A stretch of DNA of 64,000 bases from Pseudomonadales bacterium (GCA_028279305.1 JANQOA010000183.1:1-64000); one strand, 5' to 3'. Positions 41,082 to 51,066 are shown, counted from the stretch's first letter. Translations and numbers: made by a program. Notes: generated from the sequence alone by a model not told the origin.

Positions 41082-41726
41082 GTGAGCGCGGACAAACACG
41101 AAGTGCGGCGTGAATATGAGGATGCGGCGTTGTCGTCCGCGGATCTGGCTGCAGACCCGTTGCAGCAGTTTTCACTGTGGATGCAGGCGGCTGAAGAGCG
41201 CAATATCCTGGACGCCACCGCCATGACCCTGGCCACTGTTGATGCTGACGGACAGCCGCAAGCGCGCATCGTGCTGTTGAAAGCTTACGGCGCGGAGGGG
41301 TTTACCTTTTATACGGATACCCGCAGCGCCAAAGGGCTGCAGATGCAGCACAACGCCAGGGTCAGCCTGTTGTTTTACTGGCGGGAACTTGAACGTCAGG
41401 TGCGGATCTGCGGCCGCGCCAGCCGCCTGGATGATGCCGCAGCGCAGGCTTACTTTGCCAGCCGGCCGCGGGACAGCCAGCTTTCCGCCGCCGCCAGCGA
41501 GCAATCCCGGCCCATTGCAAGCCGCCAGGCGCTGGAAGCCAGGGTGGCGGAACTGCAGGCCAGATATCCGGAAGGCGCGGTGCCCAAACCCGACGCCTGG
41601 GGGGGTTATGTTGTCCAGGCTGAAAGTTATGAGTTCTGGCAGGGCCGGGTTGGGCGCTTACACGACCGCTTCTTTTATCTGGCGGATAGCAGCGGACGCT
41701 GGTCCCTGCAGCGGCTGCAGCCCTAG
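41082..41726 (+). CDS. pdxH: Pyridoxamine 5'-phosphate oxidase
   Basis: A 214-residue FMN enzyme that oxidises PNP/PMP to pyridoxal 5'-phosphate. Typical blocks are NAMTLATVD-like (ATAMTLATVDADGQPQARIVLLK), FYTDTRSAKGLQM, the LFYWRELERQVRICG strand, SRPRDSQLSAAASEQSRPI, and the C-terminal EFWQGRVGRLHDRFFY..W..QRLQP. Length matches the family. The start is GTG 41082 with AGGA eight bases upstream. Confidence 0.95.
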   Translation: MSADKHEVRREYEDAALSSADLAADPLQQFSLWMQAAEERNILDATAMTLATVDADGQPQARIVLLKAYGAEGFTFYTDTRSAKGLQMQHNARVSLLFYWRELERQVRICGRASRLDDAAAQAYFASRPRDSQLSAAASEQSRPIASRQALEARVAELQARYPEGAVPKPDAWGGYVVQAESYEFWQGRVGRLHDRFFYLADSSGRWSLQRLQP

Positions 41727-41744
41727 GCCGCCGGCAACCGTAAC

Positions 41745-42944
41745 CTAGTCCGGCAGCCCCAGCACGCGTTTGGCAATAATATTCATCTGCACTTCCTTGG
41801 TGCCGCCGGCTATGGTCAGGGACTTCTGCCGCAGCCACTCCCGGGTGGCTTCAATCTCCCGGTCCTGAAACGCATCACCCTGCCAGCCGACGCCGCGGGT
41901 GCCCATGGCTTCAATCAGCAGTTCGTCAGCCGCCTGGGTGATCAGCGCGTTGGATAACTTGACCGCGGACGAGGCAAAACCCGGCGCTCTGGCCTGGGTT
42001 TCCTCAATTACCCGGGCCTGGGTCAGGCGTTGGGCGGTGTAGTCCATTTCATGCCGGGTCAAGCGCTCGCGGAGGTCCGGGTCGGCAATAATGTTCTGCC
42101 CGGCGGCGGTCTGCTGGATCTCAACGTAAGGTTTTACCTGCTCCGGCAGGCGGCTTTCCGCGGTGCGCCCGCCCTGGGAACCGGAGGTATTGATACCGGC
42201 ATGGGTGGACCGTTCGAACTGCAGCAGCCGTTTGCCCACCGTCCAGCCGTTGTTAACACCGCCGATGATATCGGTGGCCGGCGCTACCGCGTCTTCAAAC
42301 AGGGTTTCGTTAAAAGGTGATGCGCCGGAAATGAGACGGATAGGGTGCACCTGCACCCCGGGCTGGTCCATGTCCACCAGAATCAGGCTGATGCCTTCGT
42401 GTTTAGGCTTGTCAAAATCGGTGCGTACCAGGACAAAAATGTAGTCGCAGTCCATGGCGTCCGAGGTCCAGGTTTTGCGCCCGTTGATCACATAGTTGTC
42501 ACCGTCCAGCTCGGCCCGGGTGGACAGGCTGGCCAGGTCGGAGCCGGCGCCGGGTTCCGAGTAACCCATGGCCCAGCCGCCGTCGCCGCGGGCAATGGGC
42601 GGCAGCCAGCGGGCTTTCTGTTCGTCCGTGCCCAGTTCCAGAATGGTGGGCCCGATGTAGTTCACGCCGCGCCCGGTCAACGGGGTGCGGGCGCGGATGC
42701 GTTTCAGCTCTTCGATCAGGATCGGATAGAGCTGCCGGTCCAGCTCCGCGCCGCCGTACATCTTCGGCCAGGTGGGCACCGTCCAGCCGCGCTCCGCCAT
42801 GCGTTCCAGCCACAATGCGGCGTCAGCCTCAAGCTGCACTTTGCGGCTGCCCCAGGGCACCTGTCCCGGACCGCGGGCACCGGCGGGGCAGTTTTCCTCC
42901 AGCCAGGCCCGTGTGTCAGCGCGGAATTCGCTTGCCTCACTCAT
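41745..42944 (-). CDS. Acyl-CoA dehydrogenase
   Basis: A 399-residue flavoprotein of the acyl-CoA dehydrogenase family, oxidising acyl-CoA to the enoyl-CoA. It has GYSEPGAGSDLASLSTRAE (FAD/acyl-CoA binding) and KTWTSDAMDCDYIFVLVRTD, and the ending ATREWLRQKSLTIAGGTKEVQMNIIAKRVLGLP. The start overlaps the stop of the lipoprotein gene upstream (ATGA). It forms a minus-strand unit with that gene and a thiolase, suggesting a chain-shortening pathway for a special acyl substrate. Confidence 0.9.
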   Translation of the reverse strand: MSEASEFRADTRAWLEENCPAGARGPGQVPWGSRKVQLEADAALWLERMAERGWTVPTWPKMYGGAELDRQLYPILIEELKRIRARTPLTGRGVNYIGPTILELGTDEQKARWLPPIARGDGGWAMGYSEPGAGSDLASLSTRAELDGDNYVINGRKTWTSDAMDCDYIFVLVRTDFDKPKHEGISLILVDMDQPGVQVHPIRLISGASPFNETLFEDAVAPATDIIGGVNNGWTVGKRLLQFERSTHAGINTSGSQGGRTAESRLPEQVKPYVEIQQTAAGQNIIADPDLRERLTRHEMDYTAQRLTQARVIEETQARAPGFASSAVKLSNALITQAADELLIEAMGTRGVGWQGDAFQDREIEATREWLRQKSLTIAGGTKEVQMNIIAKRVLGLPD

Positions 42945-43705
42945 GATTCCCCCTTGTTGTGCGGGCAGACAGCCGCCACTTTATTACCAATAAACCCAAA
43001 ACAGAAATGGTCCCCGCAGGCTGCCGCCAGGGTTTCCATCTGCGCGGTGTTGAGGTTATCCCGCGGCATCAGATCCGTCATCAGGTTGCTGCTGGAGACA
43101 CGGACATTTTCACACGGCGGCCAGCTGTAAAGGCCGGGATACCGCTGGGTCAATTCGTCATAAGCCGCCTGTTCCGGACTTTTCTCCGCTTCCGCGGGAT
43201 TGTGGTGCCGGGGGGTCAGCAGGGCCATCAGGCTGGCGGAACGGTACCAGTACAACCGGTATTGGCCGTTGTCCTTCTTCAGCACAACAATCTCTTCGCT
43301 TTCTTCCGCCTCTTCCCTCTCTGCAATATTTTGGCCGGCCCGCTCGCGGCTGTGGAAAGTCAGCTCAAAAAACTCCCCGCACACTTCAGCCATACATTCC
43401 CTGGGCCGCGCCTGAGTCAGCTCGCGGCTTGCCGGTTCTATCCGCGCGGCGTGCTCCAGCAACTCATCACAGGTGAACTGGGCGTGTTTCAGCAAGCCCA
43501 GGGCGTGGCACAGATGTTCGCCGCGGGCGCCGGCAGCGGCCTGGCCGAACCACTGTTCAGCGTAAGCCAGCGCCTCCTCCGCGGGGTCTGCCGCAGGCGC
43601 GCAGCCGGTGCATAGCAGCATGCACAGGCTGGCGCCCAGGGCAACGGCGCGCGTTTTTATACGCGCTCGATAATAATGGCCGGCGCCATGCCGCCACCGG
43701 TGCAC
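42941..43705 (-). CDS. Putative lipoprotein, function unknown
   Basis: A protein of up to 254 residues from GTG 43705, overlapping the thiolase end by 49 bases. A lipobox LLCTGC near residue 34 and a preceding hydrophobic stretch indicate a lipoprotein; a shorter start at ATG 43621 would lack the basic n-region. The mature part has several Cys and no recognised domain. It is linked by ATGA overlap to the acyl-CoA dehydrogenase gene. Confidence 0.6.
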   Translation of the reverse strand: MHRWRHGAGHYYRARIKTRAVALGASLCMLLCTGCAPAADPAEEALAYAEQWFGQAAAGARGEHLCHALGLLKHAQFTCDELLEHAARIEPASRELTQARPRECMAEVCGEFFELTFHSRERAGQNIAEREEAEESEEIVVLKKDNGQYRLYWYRSASLMALLTPRHHNPAEAEKSPEQAAYDELTQRYPGLYSWPPCENVRVSSSNLMTDLMPRDNLNTAQMETLAAACGDHFCFGFIGNKVAAVCPHNKGES

Positions 43706-44895
43706 ATGGTGACCAGGCCGGTGTTCAGGTCGCGGCGTTCCAGTTCGTCGAGCATGGTGCCGATGAGAATGGAACCGGTGGCTGCGATGGGGTGGCCCAG
43801 GGCCATGGCGCCGCCGTTGACGTTAACAATTTCCGGGTCCAGCTCCAGGTCGCGGATGAACTTGGCCGCCACCACGGAAAATGCTTCGTTCACCTCAAAC
43901 AGGTCAATGTCGCTGGTGGTCATTCCGGCCCGCTCCAGCACTTTGCGCGCCGCGGGTACCGGTTCGTTCAACATCAGGGTCGGGTCGCCGCCGACGGTGG
44001 CCATGGCTTTGATGCGGGCGCGGGGTTTCCAGCCCTGACCATCGGCATAGGCCTTAGTGGAAAGAATCAACGCGGCTGCGCCGTCCACTACGCCGGAGCT
44101 GTTGCCGGCATGATGCACGTGATTGATGTTCAGGTCCGGGTACTTGCGTTTCACAAGCTGGTCGAAGGTTTCACCGGTGGTGTCGATAGGCAGGCCCATA
44201 AACTGGTCGAATACCGTTTTCAACTCCGCCAGGGTTTCCATGGTGGTGCCGGGCCGGGGGAATTCTTCCCGGTCCAGGGCCACGGTGCCGTCATCGTTGT
44301 ATACCGGCATCACGCTGCGCTCAAAATGGCCGTTTTCGATGGCGTGCTGGGCGCGCTTCTGGGATTCCACCGCCAGCCGGTCAACGTCTTCGCGGCTGAA
44401 CCCCTCCAGGGTGGCAATCATGTCCGCGCAGATGCCCTGGTGGGGTTGCGGATGAATATCGCGCAGGTGCAGGTTGCCGCCGTCCACGGTGCGGTTGTTG
44501 GTGGAATTGCCGAGGGTGGCGGTATACGACATCATTTCCACGCCGCCGGCCACACACAGGTCGTCCATGCCGCTCATAATATTGGCGGCGGCCAGGTTCA
44601 CCGAGGTGATGCCCGAACCGCAGAAACGGTCCAGGGTGACGGCGCTGGCACGGGTGCTCCAGCCGGCATCCAGAGCCGCCATGCGGCCGATGCAGGAGCC
44701 CTGCTTGTCCACCTGGGAGCTGCAGCCCACCACCACATCGTCAATGTCGTCGGTATTCAGGCTGTTGCGTTCAGCAATGCCTTCAAACACTTTGGCCAGC
44801 AGGCGGCTGGGGTGGAATTCGGACAGCGCACCTTTGCCTGCCTTGCCAATGCCGCGCGGGGTGCGCGCTGCGTCGATAATGTATGCGTCTGTCAT
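43657..44895 (-). CDS. Acetyl-CoA C-acyltransferase (thiolase)
   Basis: A 412-residue thiolase cleaving 3-ketoacyl-CoA with CoA, or forming it in reverse. The nucleophile is Cys92 in DRFCGSGITS; NGGAMALGHPIAATGS holds the His and CTGGGMAPA the second Cys. The beginning MTDAYIIDAARTPRGIGKAGKGALSEFHPSRLLA is typical of the FadA/AtoB-like group. It is first in a minus-strand unit with a lipoprotein and an acyl-CoA dehydrogenase. Confidence 0.92.
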   Translation of the reverse strand: MTDAYIIDAARTPRGIGKAGKGALSEFHPSRLLAKVFEGIAERNSLNTDDIDDVVVGCSSQVDKQGSCIGRMAALDAGWSTRASAVTLDRFCGSGITSVNLAAANIMSGMDDLCVAGGVEMMSYTATLGNSTNNRTVDGGNLHLRDIHPQPHQGICADMIATLEGFSREDVDRLAVESQKRAQHAIENGHFERSVMPVYNDDGTVALDREEFPRPGTTMETLAELKTVFDQFMGLPIDTTGETFDQLVKRKYPDLNINHVHHAGNSSGVVDGAAALILSTKAYADGQGWKPRARIKAMATVGGDPTLMLNEPVPAARKVLERAGMTTSDIDLFEVNEAFSVVAAKFIRDLELDPEIVNVNGGAMALGHPIAATGSILIGTMLDELERRDLNTGLVTMCTGGGMAPAIIIERV

Positions 44896-45008
44896 GGGTG
44901 TTGTTCTCCCTGTTGCCGGTTTGCATTATTGGTTCGCTGATCAAGAACCGGCTATTTTAGCCGAGTTGAGGCGCATGCGGGAAAAAACTCCGCACACAAA
45001 CTCGAGGC

Positions 45009-45039
45009 AAAAAAAAGCCCCTTCATGAGAAGGGGCTTT
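45009..45039 (-). terminator. Rho-independent terminator of the TonB receptor gene
   Basis: On the minus strand, AAAGCCCCTTC pairs with GAAGGGGCTTT (11 bp, ATGA loop read as TCAT) and is followed by a T8 run. It lies 26 bases past the receptor stop. Confidence 0.93.
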
Positions 45040-45064
45040 CTGTTGGCAGGGATTACACCCGCAT

Positions 45065-48000
45065 TTACATGCTGGCACCCACTTTAACGAACCAGACACG
45101 GCCGCGCGGGTCGTGCAGCGTGCCGTCGTAACCGGTGATGACCGGTACAAACGGCGGCTCTTCGTTGGTGACGTTCTGTACACCCAGGGTCAGCGAAGAG
45201 TCGGACAGGAAGCCGGTCTCGCCGAAGTTGTAGGTGTACTGAATGTCCGCGGTGGTCCAGTTATCGATGGTCGGATCGAGGAAATCGTCCGCAAAATCAG
45301 CACCATGGGCGAGGCCTGCGGTTGCCGCGAAGAACGTGGCTCCACTCTGCAGGTTGTGATCAACCCCATCCGTGTACTTCACGATCAGGAATGCGCGGTG
45401 ATTGTCCAAGGTCCAGCCGATTGTTGCGTTGGCCTTCCATTCGGGCAACGGCCGCGCAACCGGGTTGAAGTTGTTGTAGTCACCCACCGCATCGAACACG
45501 GTAGTTACCCCGGTGCGCTGGTTGTTGACCTCAACTTCATACTCGCGCAGGTAAGCGCCCTGAATACCAAAACGCCAGTTACCAAAATCGGTATCCCAGC
45601 GGTAGGCGATGTTCACATCGATACCGCTCACCTCGGCACCGTTGGCGTTGGCAAAACGGGGCAGTACCCGCAGCAGGCCGCCGGTGGGGTTGCGGATCAA
45701 CTGTTCGCGGTTACCGGCGCCGGCGTTAACGGCATCCAGCAGGGTGCCGCCGTTGGCTGCAACAAATGCGTTCAGCTCTGCCAGGTCTTCCGCCAGCAGG
45801 GTCTCATGATCCTCCCGGGTGATGATGTCTTCGTACTCGTAGTCGTAGTAGTCGACGTCCACCTGCAGGCCTTCAAAGATGCCGTCCTGGGGTACCCAGG
45901 AGAAGCCGATATTGAAGTTGTCGGAAGATTCCGGCTGCAGATCGATGTTACCGGTGGAGACAGCGGGCCGGAAGGCGGTGCCGCCCAGGCCGGTGTCAGC
46001 CAGGTTATGTACCGTGGTGAGGGCGCCGAACAACTGCTGGATGGACGGTACGCGGAACGAGCTGCCTGCTGAGGCGCGGAAGGACAGTGAATCCGTCGGA
46101 CGCCACAATACCGTGATTTTCGGATCGGTGGTGTCTTCGTCAATTTCGTCAAAGTCCTCAAAGCGTCCCGCCAGGTTAATTTCCAGCGAGTCGGTGATCG
46201 GAATCCCCAACTCGACAAAAAACGCGGTGGTGGTCAGCTCGCCGCTCCAGTCCTGCACACCAAAGGCGAAGTCCAGGTTGTTGGACAGCGTGGCGCCGTC
46301 ATAAACCGCATCACCGGTGTCCCGTCGTCGCTGGAAACCTACCGCCAGACCGATGGGGCCGGCCCCGGTGTCGGCAATTTCGCCGGAAGCAACAATGTCG
46401 ATCACCCGCTGACGATACTCAATGTCGCTGGTCACGCGGCCCAGCAGGTAGTCATACAACTCCGGCGGGTTAACCAGGGTCAGGTCGGTCTGGAAAGAAC
46501 CGTCCCGGGCGAATACCGAGTTGCCGAACGGGTTGAAGTAGTAGCAGTTTTCACCCTGGGGATCATTGAACACACCACCGGATGCCGCGTAGCGCAGGTT
46601 ACCGCCGCCGGGTACACCGTTGACGATGTCACAGTTCGGACCGCCCAGACCCTGGATGGACAGTTCCATCTGCGCGGACAGGGTGTCCTGGGACTGGGTA
46701 GTGGCGGTGTCGTGTTCACTGGCGGTGTAAGACGCATCGATGGTCCAGCTACGGCCGAACAGTTCGGTATCGATCACCGCACCCATCACAATCCGCTGGT
46801 CGGAACGGGTGGTGTTGGTGAAGGTATCCAGCGGTCGCAAGTTATCCGGCGTATTGCGGGTACCGCCCAGCAGACGGGTCTGGTTGCCAACCGGAATCGG
46901 CACAACACCACGGCGGTCGGCGTCTTCGATGTTACCGAAGTGGGTGACCGGGATGGTGAGAATCGGTGCGTTCGGGTTCAGGGAGTTCAAGCGGTCGAAT
47001 TCTGAATCGTTGGCGGCAAATTCGAAATAGGCTTCAAAGCTGTCCGTCACATCATATTGGCCGGTGACGTGGATCTTGCGCAGAGATTCTTCCGCCTGCA
47101 GGGCAAAGAAAGAACCGAAGTCATACGCACAAAGCACGTCGGTGCCCGCGGCAGGGAACGTGCCCAACGGGCCGCCTTCTTCCAGTGCGGCTGCGGTTTC
47201 ACAGTCCACATCAGCCTGGCCGTATCTTGTGCCCAGCGGATCACGCGGATAGAACAGCGGGTTGCCGGGGCCCAGCGCGGGGATCGGCGTTTCGTTGTTT
47301 GCACCCACTACCTCGCCCGGGAACAGCCCGTTTGCCGCCCAGACGGGTGCGGCGCGGGGTACGATCCGCCCGGGTTGACCGGTGCCGGAAGCGGTTGAAC
47401 CGCCGTACCGTTCATAGCGGTCGTCAACGTTGATTTCATCCCGGTTCAGGAAAGAAGCGGACGCCACGATGCCGCCGCGGTCTCCCTGCACGCCGAAGAT
47501 GACCCCCATCTGGTTGGCGTCACCCTCGCCGGTTTCGTCATCAGTCGTGAACTGATAGTTGATGTCAAAACCTTCGAAATCTTTTTTGGTGATGAAGTTC
47601 ACTACGCCGGCAATTGCGTCGGAACCGTACAGGGCGGAAGCACCGTCCTTAACAATTTCGATACGCTCCAGGGCAATGTTCGGGATCAGACCGTTGATGT
47701 TCACAGACGCGTTACCGCGGTCGTTGAACCACGATGCAACCTGGCGCTTGCCGTTGACCAGCGGCAGGGTAGCGCCGTGGCCGAGGTTACGCAGGTTGAT
47801 GGAGCTGCGGCCGTCCGCACCCTCACCCTGGAAGGTGGAGGCTCTGGTCTGGCTGCCGGACTGCCAGGGTAAGGCTGAAATCACTTCTGCAACGTCAGCA
47901 GCGCCCAGGTCTTCGATGTCCGCGGAAGTCACAACGGACAGCGGCGATGGTGAATCCTGCGCTGTGCGCTTCAGGTAAGAGCCGGTGACAACAATCTCTT

Positions 48001-48112
48001 CGATTGCTTCATCGTCATCAGCGGCCAGCGCGGATTGCGTACCTACTGACAACAGCAAGGTACACGCGCTCAGAACGAGAAATTGAATTCTTCGCAATAG
48101 AACTCTCCCCAA
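45065..48112 (-). CDS. TonB-dependent outer-membrane receptor
   Basis: A 1015-residue receptor with signal peptide (LSACTLLLSVGTQSALA), a TonB box-like EEIVVTGSYLKR, a plug domain (LSVVTSADIEDLGAADVAEVISALPWQSG ... LERIEIVKDGASALYGSDAIAGVVNFITK) and a long beta-barrel ending in a C-terminal aromatic-poor strand VWFVKVGASM. The class with plug wording GSYLKR..SPSPLSVV is typical of large receptors for glycans or hydrophobic compounds in marine gammaproteobacteria; the ligand is unknown. A single-gene unit with a strong terminator. Confidence 0.92.
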   Translation of the reverse strand: MGRVLLRRIQFLVLSACTLLLSVGTQSALAADDDEAIEEIVVTGSYLKRTAQDSPSPLSVVTSADIEDLGAADVAEVISALPWQSGSQTRASTFQGEGADGRSSINLRNLGHGATLPLVNGKRQVASWFNDRGNASVNINGLIPNIALERIEIVKDGASALYGSDAIAGVVNFITKKDFEGFDINYQFTTDDETGEGDANQMGVIFGVQGDRGGIVASASFLNRDEINVDDRYERYGGSTASGTGQPGRIVPRAAPVWAANGLFPGEVVGANNETPIPALGPGNPLFYPRDPLGTRYGQADVDCETAAALEEGGPLGTFPAAGTDVLCAYDFGSFFALQAEESLRKIHVTGQYDVTDSFEAYFEFAANDSEFDRLNSLNPNAPILTIPVTHFGNIEDADRRGVVPIPVGNQTRLLGGTRNTPDNLRPLDTFTNTTRSDQRIVMGAVIDTELFGRSWTIDASYTASEHDTATTQSQDTLSAQMELSIQGLGGPNCDIVNGVPGGGNLRYAASGGVFNDPQGENCYYFNPFGNSVFARDGSFQTDLTLVNPPELYDYLLGRVTSDIEYRQRVIDIVASGEIADTGAGPIGLAVGFQRRRDTGDAVYDGATLSNNLDFAFGVQDWSGELTTTAFFVELGIPITDSLEINLAGRFEDFDEIDEDTTDPKITVLWRPTDSLSFRASAGSSFRVPSIQQLFGALTTVHNLADTGLGGTAFRPAVSTGNIDLQPESSDNFNIGFSWVPQDGIFEGLQVDVDYYDYEYEDIITREDHETLLAEDLAELNAFVAANGGTLLDAVNAGAGNREQLIRNPTGGLLRVLPRFANANGAEVSGIDVNIAYRWDTDFGNWRFGIQGAYLREYEVEVNNQRTGVTTVFDAVGDYNNFNPVARPLPEWKANATIGWTLDNHRAFLIVKYTDGVDHNLQSGATFFAATAGLAHGADFADDFLDPTIDNWTTADIQYTYNFGETGFLSDSSLTLGVQNVTNEEPPFVPVITGYDGTLHDPRGRVWFVKVGASM

Positions 48113-48333
48113 TTTTTTGATTACTCTCTCCTGGGTGCGGGGTGAGATCTGGGCCTCAGCCGCCGTGCCCTGGTATGTGCTTCTACCTAGTCAAATGTTG
48201 TGACCCAAATGCGTGATTCCGGATTTGTGATTTGCTTATTACAAAATCCGCACATCTGTTTCTATTTGTTACAGAAGAAACTTCGCGTGTTTTAACCATG
48301 ACGGGGAGGGATGTCAAGGCTTTAAGCCGCGGG

Positions 48334-48972
48334 TTATTTGATGCGTTTCACCCGGGTGCTGGTGCCTTTGGCGTTGCGCAGGATGTAGCCGCCGATAGTA
48401 CCGCTTTTAATGGTGACCTCGTCGCCCTTTTTAAACGGCAGATCGCGCGCGGCAACCTGTATCCAGATCTGGCCGTTGGCCAGCCTGAACACCATCTTTT
48501 TCTGGTCCTCAGCCTTGATCGCCGCCAGCGTAGAGGTGATTTCCACCTTGGTCGGGGCGTCAAAGATGCCGCCTTTTTTCGGCAGCGGGGCCAGATCCGG
48601 GTTTTCTTCCTCTGCGCCGGCTGGCGCGCTGCTGCCGGACTCTGCGGCCGGTGCCGGAGCTGTTGCCGGACGGGGGGCGGCGGGGGCTGCACCGGTAGTC
48701 CCGGCCTCACCCTGGCGGGGTCTGATGGGTTCCGAAACAATGCGCGGTGCTTCTGAGGGAATATAGTTGGGTTTACTGTCATCCCGGGGATAGCGGCGGT
48801 CAAAACAGGCCAGCCGCTCGCGGGCGTTTTCAATCTGCGAGCAGTCTGCCTCTTCTGCCCCTGCCCCGGCATCCTCGGCGGCCGCTGCCGCAACCCCAAA
48901 CAGTGTGCTGCTGATGAGTACTAATATGGACACTGCCCCAGCTACTTTGACAGGCACTACGTGTTTCCGCAT
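48334..48972 (-). CDS. Exported hypothetical protein with CFDRRYP motif
   Basis: A 212-residue protein with a signal peptide (VSILVLISSTLFGVAAAAA). Mature residues begin with DCSQIENARERLACFDRRYP, a two-Cys motif seen in many small exported proteobacterial proteins. A Pro/Ala-rich linker of about 50 residues leads to a compact C-terminal domain (VEITSTLAAIKAEDQKKMVFRLANGQIW) that looks like a small beta-barrel. Function unknown. Confidence 0.7.
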   Translation of the reverse strand: MRKHVVPVKVAGAVSILVLISSTLFGVAAAAAEDAGAGAEEADCSQIENARERLACFDRRYPRDDSKPNYIPSEAPRIVSEPIRPRQGEAGTTGAAPAAPRPATAPAPAAESGSSAPAGAEEENPDLAPLPKKGGIFDAPTKVEITSTLAAIKAEDQKKMVFRLANGQIWIQVAARDLPFKKGDEVTIKSGTIGGYILRNAKGTSTRVKRIK

Positions 48973-49006
48973 CTTAACTTAACCTCTTAAACTTGCCGCT
49001 GTACGG

Positions 49007-49798
49007 TTACCTGCCCTTAAACTCCGGCGGGCGTTTTTCCATAAAAGACGCCATGCCTTCTTTGAAGTCCTGGGATTGAAACAGCGGCAACAGCTGCAGG
49101 AACACGTGGTGTACATGGTCGTTGAAATTTTCATTCATGCCCATACGCATCATGCGCTTGGATGCCTGCACCGCCAGCGGCGCGTTTTTTGCGATGTCAG
49201 CGGCCAGTTCCAGCGCCCGGGCATGTACTTCGTTGTTGTTCACTACCCGCGACACCAGGCCCATGTCCTCACATTCCGCCGCCAGCAGGGTTTTGCCGGT
49301 GAAAATGATTTCCGAGGCTTTGGACCAACCGATCAGGCGCGGCAGGATCCAGGTGCCGCCGGATTCCGGCACTACGCCCCGCGCGGTAAACGCCGCCGCC
49401 AGTTTGGCGCTATCTGCCATAATGCGGATATCACAGCCTAACGCCAGATCCATGCCGTAACCGGCGGCAGAACCGTTGATGGCGGCAATAGTGGGGGTGT
49501 CCAGGTTGTGCAGCACCGTGGGCGGGGTGTTGCGCAGGTCCAGATTGGCCGGCGCACGCTGGCCGTCGCTGAGGTTGCTGGTAATGTCGCTGCCGCGCAG
49601 ATCCAGGCCGGCGCAGAAAAATTTGCCGGTACCCGTCACAATTATGGCGCGCACATCGGCATCCGCGTCAGCGTCCAGCAGCATTTGTGTCAGGCTGCTC
49701 AACATCGGCCCGGAGATTGTGTTCTGCTGCTCCGGCCGGTTGAAAGTTATGGTGGCGGTGTGGTCTGCCACCTCATACAGCACGGCATCGTCGGACAT
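49007..49798 (-). CDS. Enoyl-CoA hydratase/isomerase (crotonase)
   Basis: A 263-residue crotonase. AGLDLRGSD and INGSAAGYGMDLALGCDIRI form the oxyanion hole, and FTARGVVPESGGTWILPRLIG carries the second active-site region with Glu. It hydrates enoyl-CoA or isomerises double bonds in beta-oxidation. It is a single gene, divergent from the 85-residue ORF at 49951. Confidence 0.9.
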   Translation of the reverse strand: MSDDAVLYEVADHTATITFNRPEQQNTISGPMLSSLTQMLLDADADADVRAIIVTGTGKFFCAGLDLRGSDITSNLSDGQRAPANLDLRNTPPTVLHNLDTPTIAAINGSAAGYGMDLALGCDIRIMADSAKLAAAFTARGVVPESGGTWILPRLIGWSKASEIIFTGKTLLAAECEDMGLVSRVVNNNEVHARALELAADIAKNAPLAVQASKRMMRMGMNENFNDHVHHVFLQLLPLFQSQDFKEGMASFMEKRPPEFKGR

Positions 49799-49950
49799 GT
49801 TGTTCCTCTTTCGGCGTTATGTGAGTGCGGAAAAGCCGCCACCCTACATTCGCCCGGAGTTAATGACAACTGGTGCAAATTAATCTTAAAAAAGTTGGCG
49901 ATACGCCGTTGAGCCAACTAGATTTTATAAAAGGATGTGATGTAGGCATT

Positions 49951-50208
49951 ATGGAAAAAGATCAACAACCCAGTACCGCGCGCGATCAACAACCTTTTAA
50001 TGGCGCGGTTGATCTGCTCGAGATTTATCACGCTCGTCAGATGCGCGATCAGATCATCGCTCAACTGCGGCGCATCCGCGCCAGCAACGAGGGGTTGCCG
50101 ATGAATCACTTCATGCATAAGCGCGAAATCCGCGGCTATTACGAAGCGTTGTTGCTGACCGTGGTGGAAATGCTCCATCAAATGGGTGACGACGACCTGC
50201 CGGGCTAG
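49951..50208 (+). CDS. Small hypothetical protein
   Basis: An 85-residue soluble, helical protein from ATG 49951 (TAGG five bases upstream). The frame extends to 49873 but those residues are not supported. It reads AVDLLEIYHARQMRDQIIAQLRRIRASNEG then a C-terminal helix. No family recognised. It converges with the Nudix gene, overlapping it by 4 bases. Confidence 0.5.
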   Translation: MEKDQQPSTARDQQPFNGAVDLLEIYHARQMRDQIIAQLRRIRASNEGLPMNHFMHKREIRGYYEALLLTVVEMLHQMGDDDLPG

Positions 50209-50999
50209 TTGGGCCGCGGCGGCATTTTCTCTTCACTCACCGCATACCCGGCTTCCACGGGTATACACAAATAATTCCCGTCTTCCCGCTGCTCGGTCCA
50301 GGGCAGCACCGGCACAATGTCCGCTGCCGCGGTTGCGCTGATGGCGCTGTTGCAGTCTGTCCAGGCAGCGAGTTTTTCGATGTTACGCAGGGTCGGGAAT
50401 ATCACCGTTCTTTTGCCGCTGTTGGCCTCTTCAAGTGCCTGTTGGGGGGTGATCCAGACCGAATCCACACTTTCATAACCGTCGTGTAAAGCCACATGGT
50501 CCGCCGGCGCCAGCGCCAGATAAAAATGGGTGTCGAAGCGTTTCGGCATCATGGACGGTGTTATCCAGTGGGCAAAATGGGTCAGGGTGTCGCAGGCCAG
50601 GACCAGTTTTTCCTCTTGCAGGAAGGCCAACAGGCCCAGTTCGCCGCTGTTCATGGGTTCGCGGTACTGCTGAAGTTCTGCCAGACGCGCACCGCTGATC
50701 AGGTTGCCGTCACCGGCGGGCCGCGCCAGCAGCACGCCGCACTCTTCGAAGGCTTCACGAATGGCGCTGACCTGGATGGCGCGCATGTTGCTGTCGGCAG
50801 GCGCGCCGTTGAGATACGGCAGCAGGGCCTCGTCAAAGTCCTGGGGATCCGCTTTGCCGCCGGGGAACACCAACGCTCCGCTGGCAAAATCAATCTGGTG
50901 ATGGCGCACGACCATAAAAACCTGCATACCTTCTGCGCTGTCCCGCAGCAACAGAATGGTGGCAGCCGGTACCGCGGGCGCGGGTGTGGCTTCAGCCAT
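50205..50999 (-). CDS. Nudix hydrolase, NUDT19/CoA-diphosphatase-like
   Basis: A 264-residue Nudix protein. FPGGKADPQDFDEALLPYL precedes the core helix AIREAFEECGVLLA (REUXEEXGU), with an insertion between the Gly and the Glu-rich helix as in the NUDT19 group, which hydrolyses CoA and acyl-CoA. A later AHWITPSMMPKRFDTHFYLA block is also typical. Given the acyl-CoA genes nearby, CoA-ester hydrolysis is plausible but not proven. Confidence 0.84.
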   Translation of the reverse strand: MAEATPAPAVPAATILLLRDSAEGMQVFMVVRHHQIDFASGALVFPGGKADPQDFDEALLPYLNGAPADSNMRAIQVSAIREAFEECGVLLARPAGDGNLISGARLAELQQYREPMNSGELGLLAFLQEEKLVLACDTLTHFAHWITPSMMPKRFDTHFYLALAPADHVALHDGYESVDSVWITPQQALEEANSGKRTVIFPTLRNIEKLAAWTDCNSAISATAAADIVPVLPWTEQREDGNYLCIPVEAGYAVSEEKMPPRPN

Positions 51000-51066
51000 G
51001 GAGACTCCTTAACTGGTAATCAGTGGGTAGCAATCGAATTGGGGGGAGCAGGTCGGGCCGTAGCCG

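Noticed and set aside
43792-44940. 382-codon plus-strand frame opposite the thiolase
   Set aside because: Antisense to intact thiolase motifs, no ribosome-binding site, no recognisable domain.
49873-49950. 26-residue N-terminal extension of the small ORF at 49951
   Set aside because: Starts with TTG without ribosome-binding site in an AT-rich divergent promoter region; ATG 49951 is a better start.
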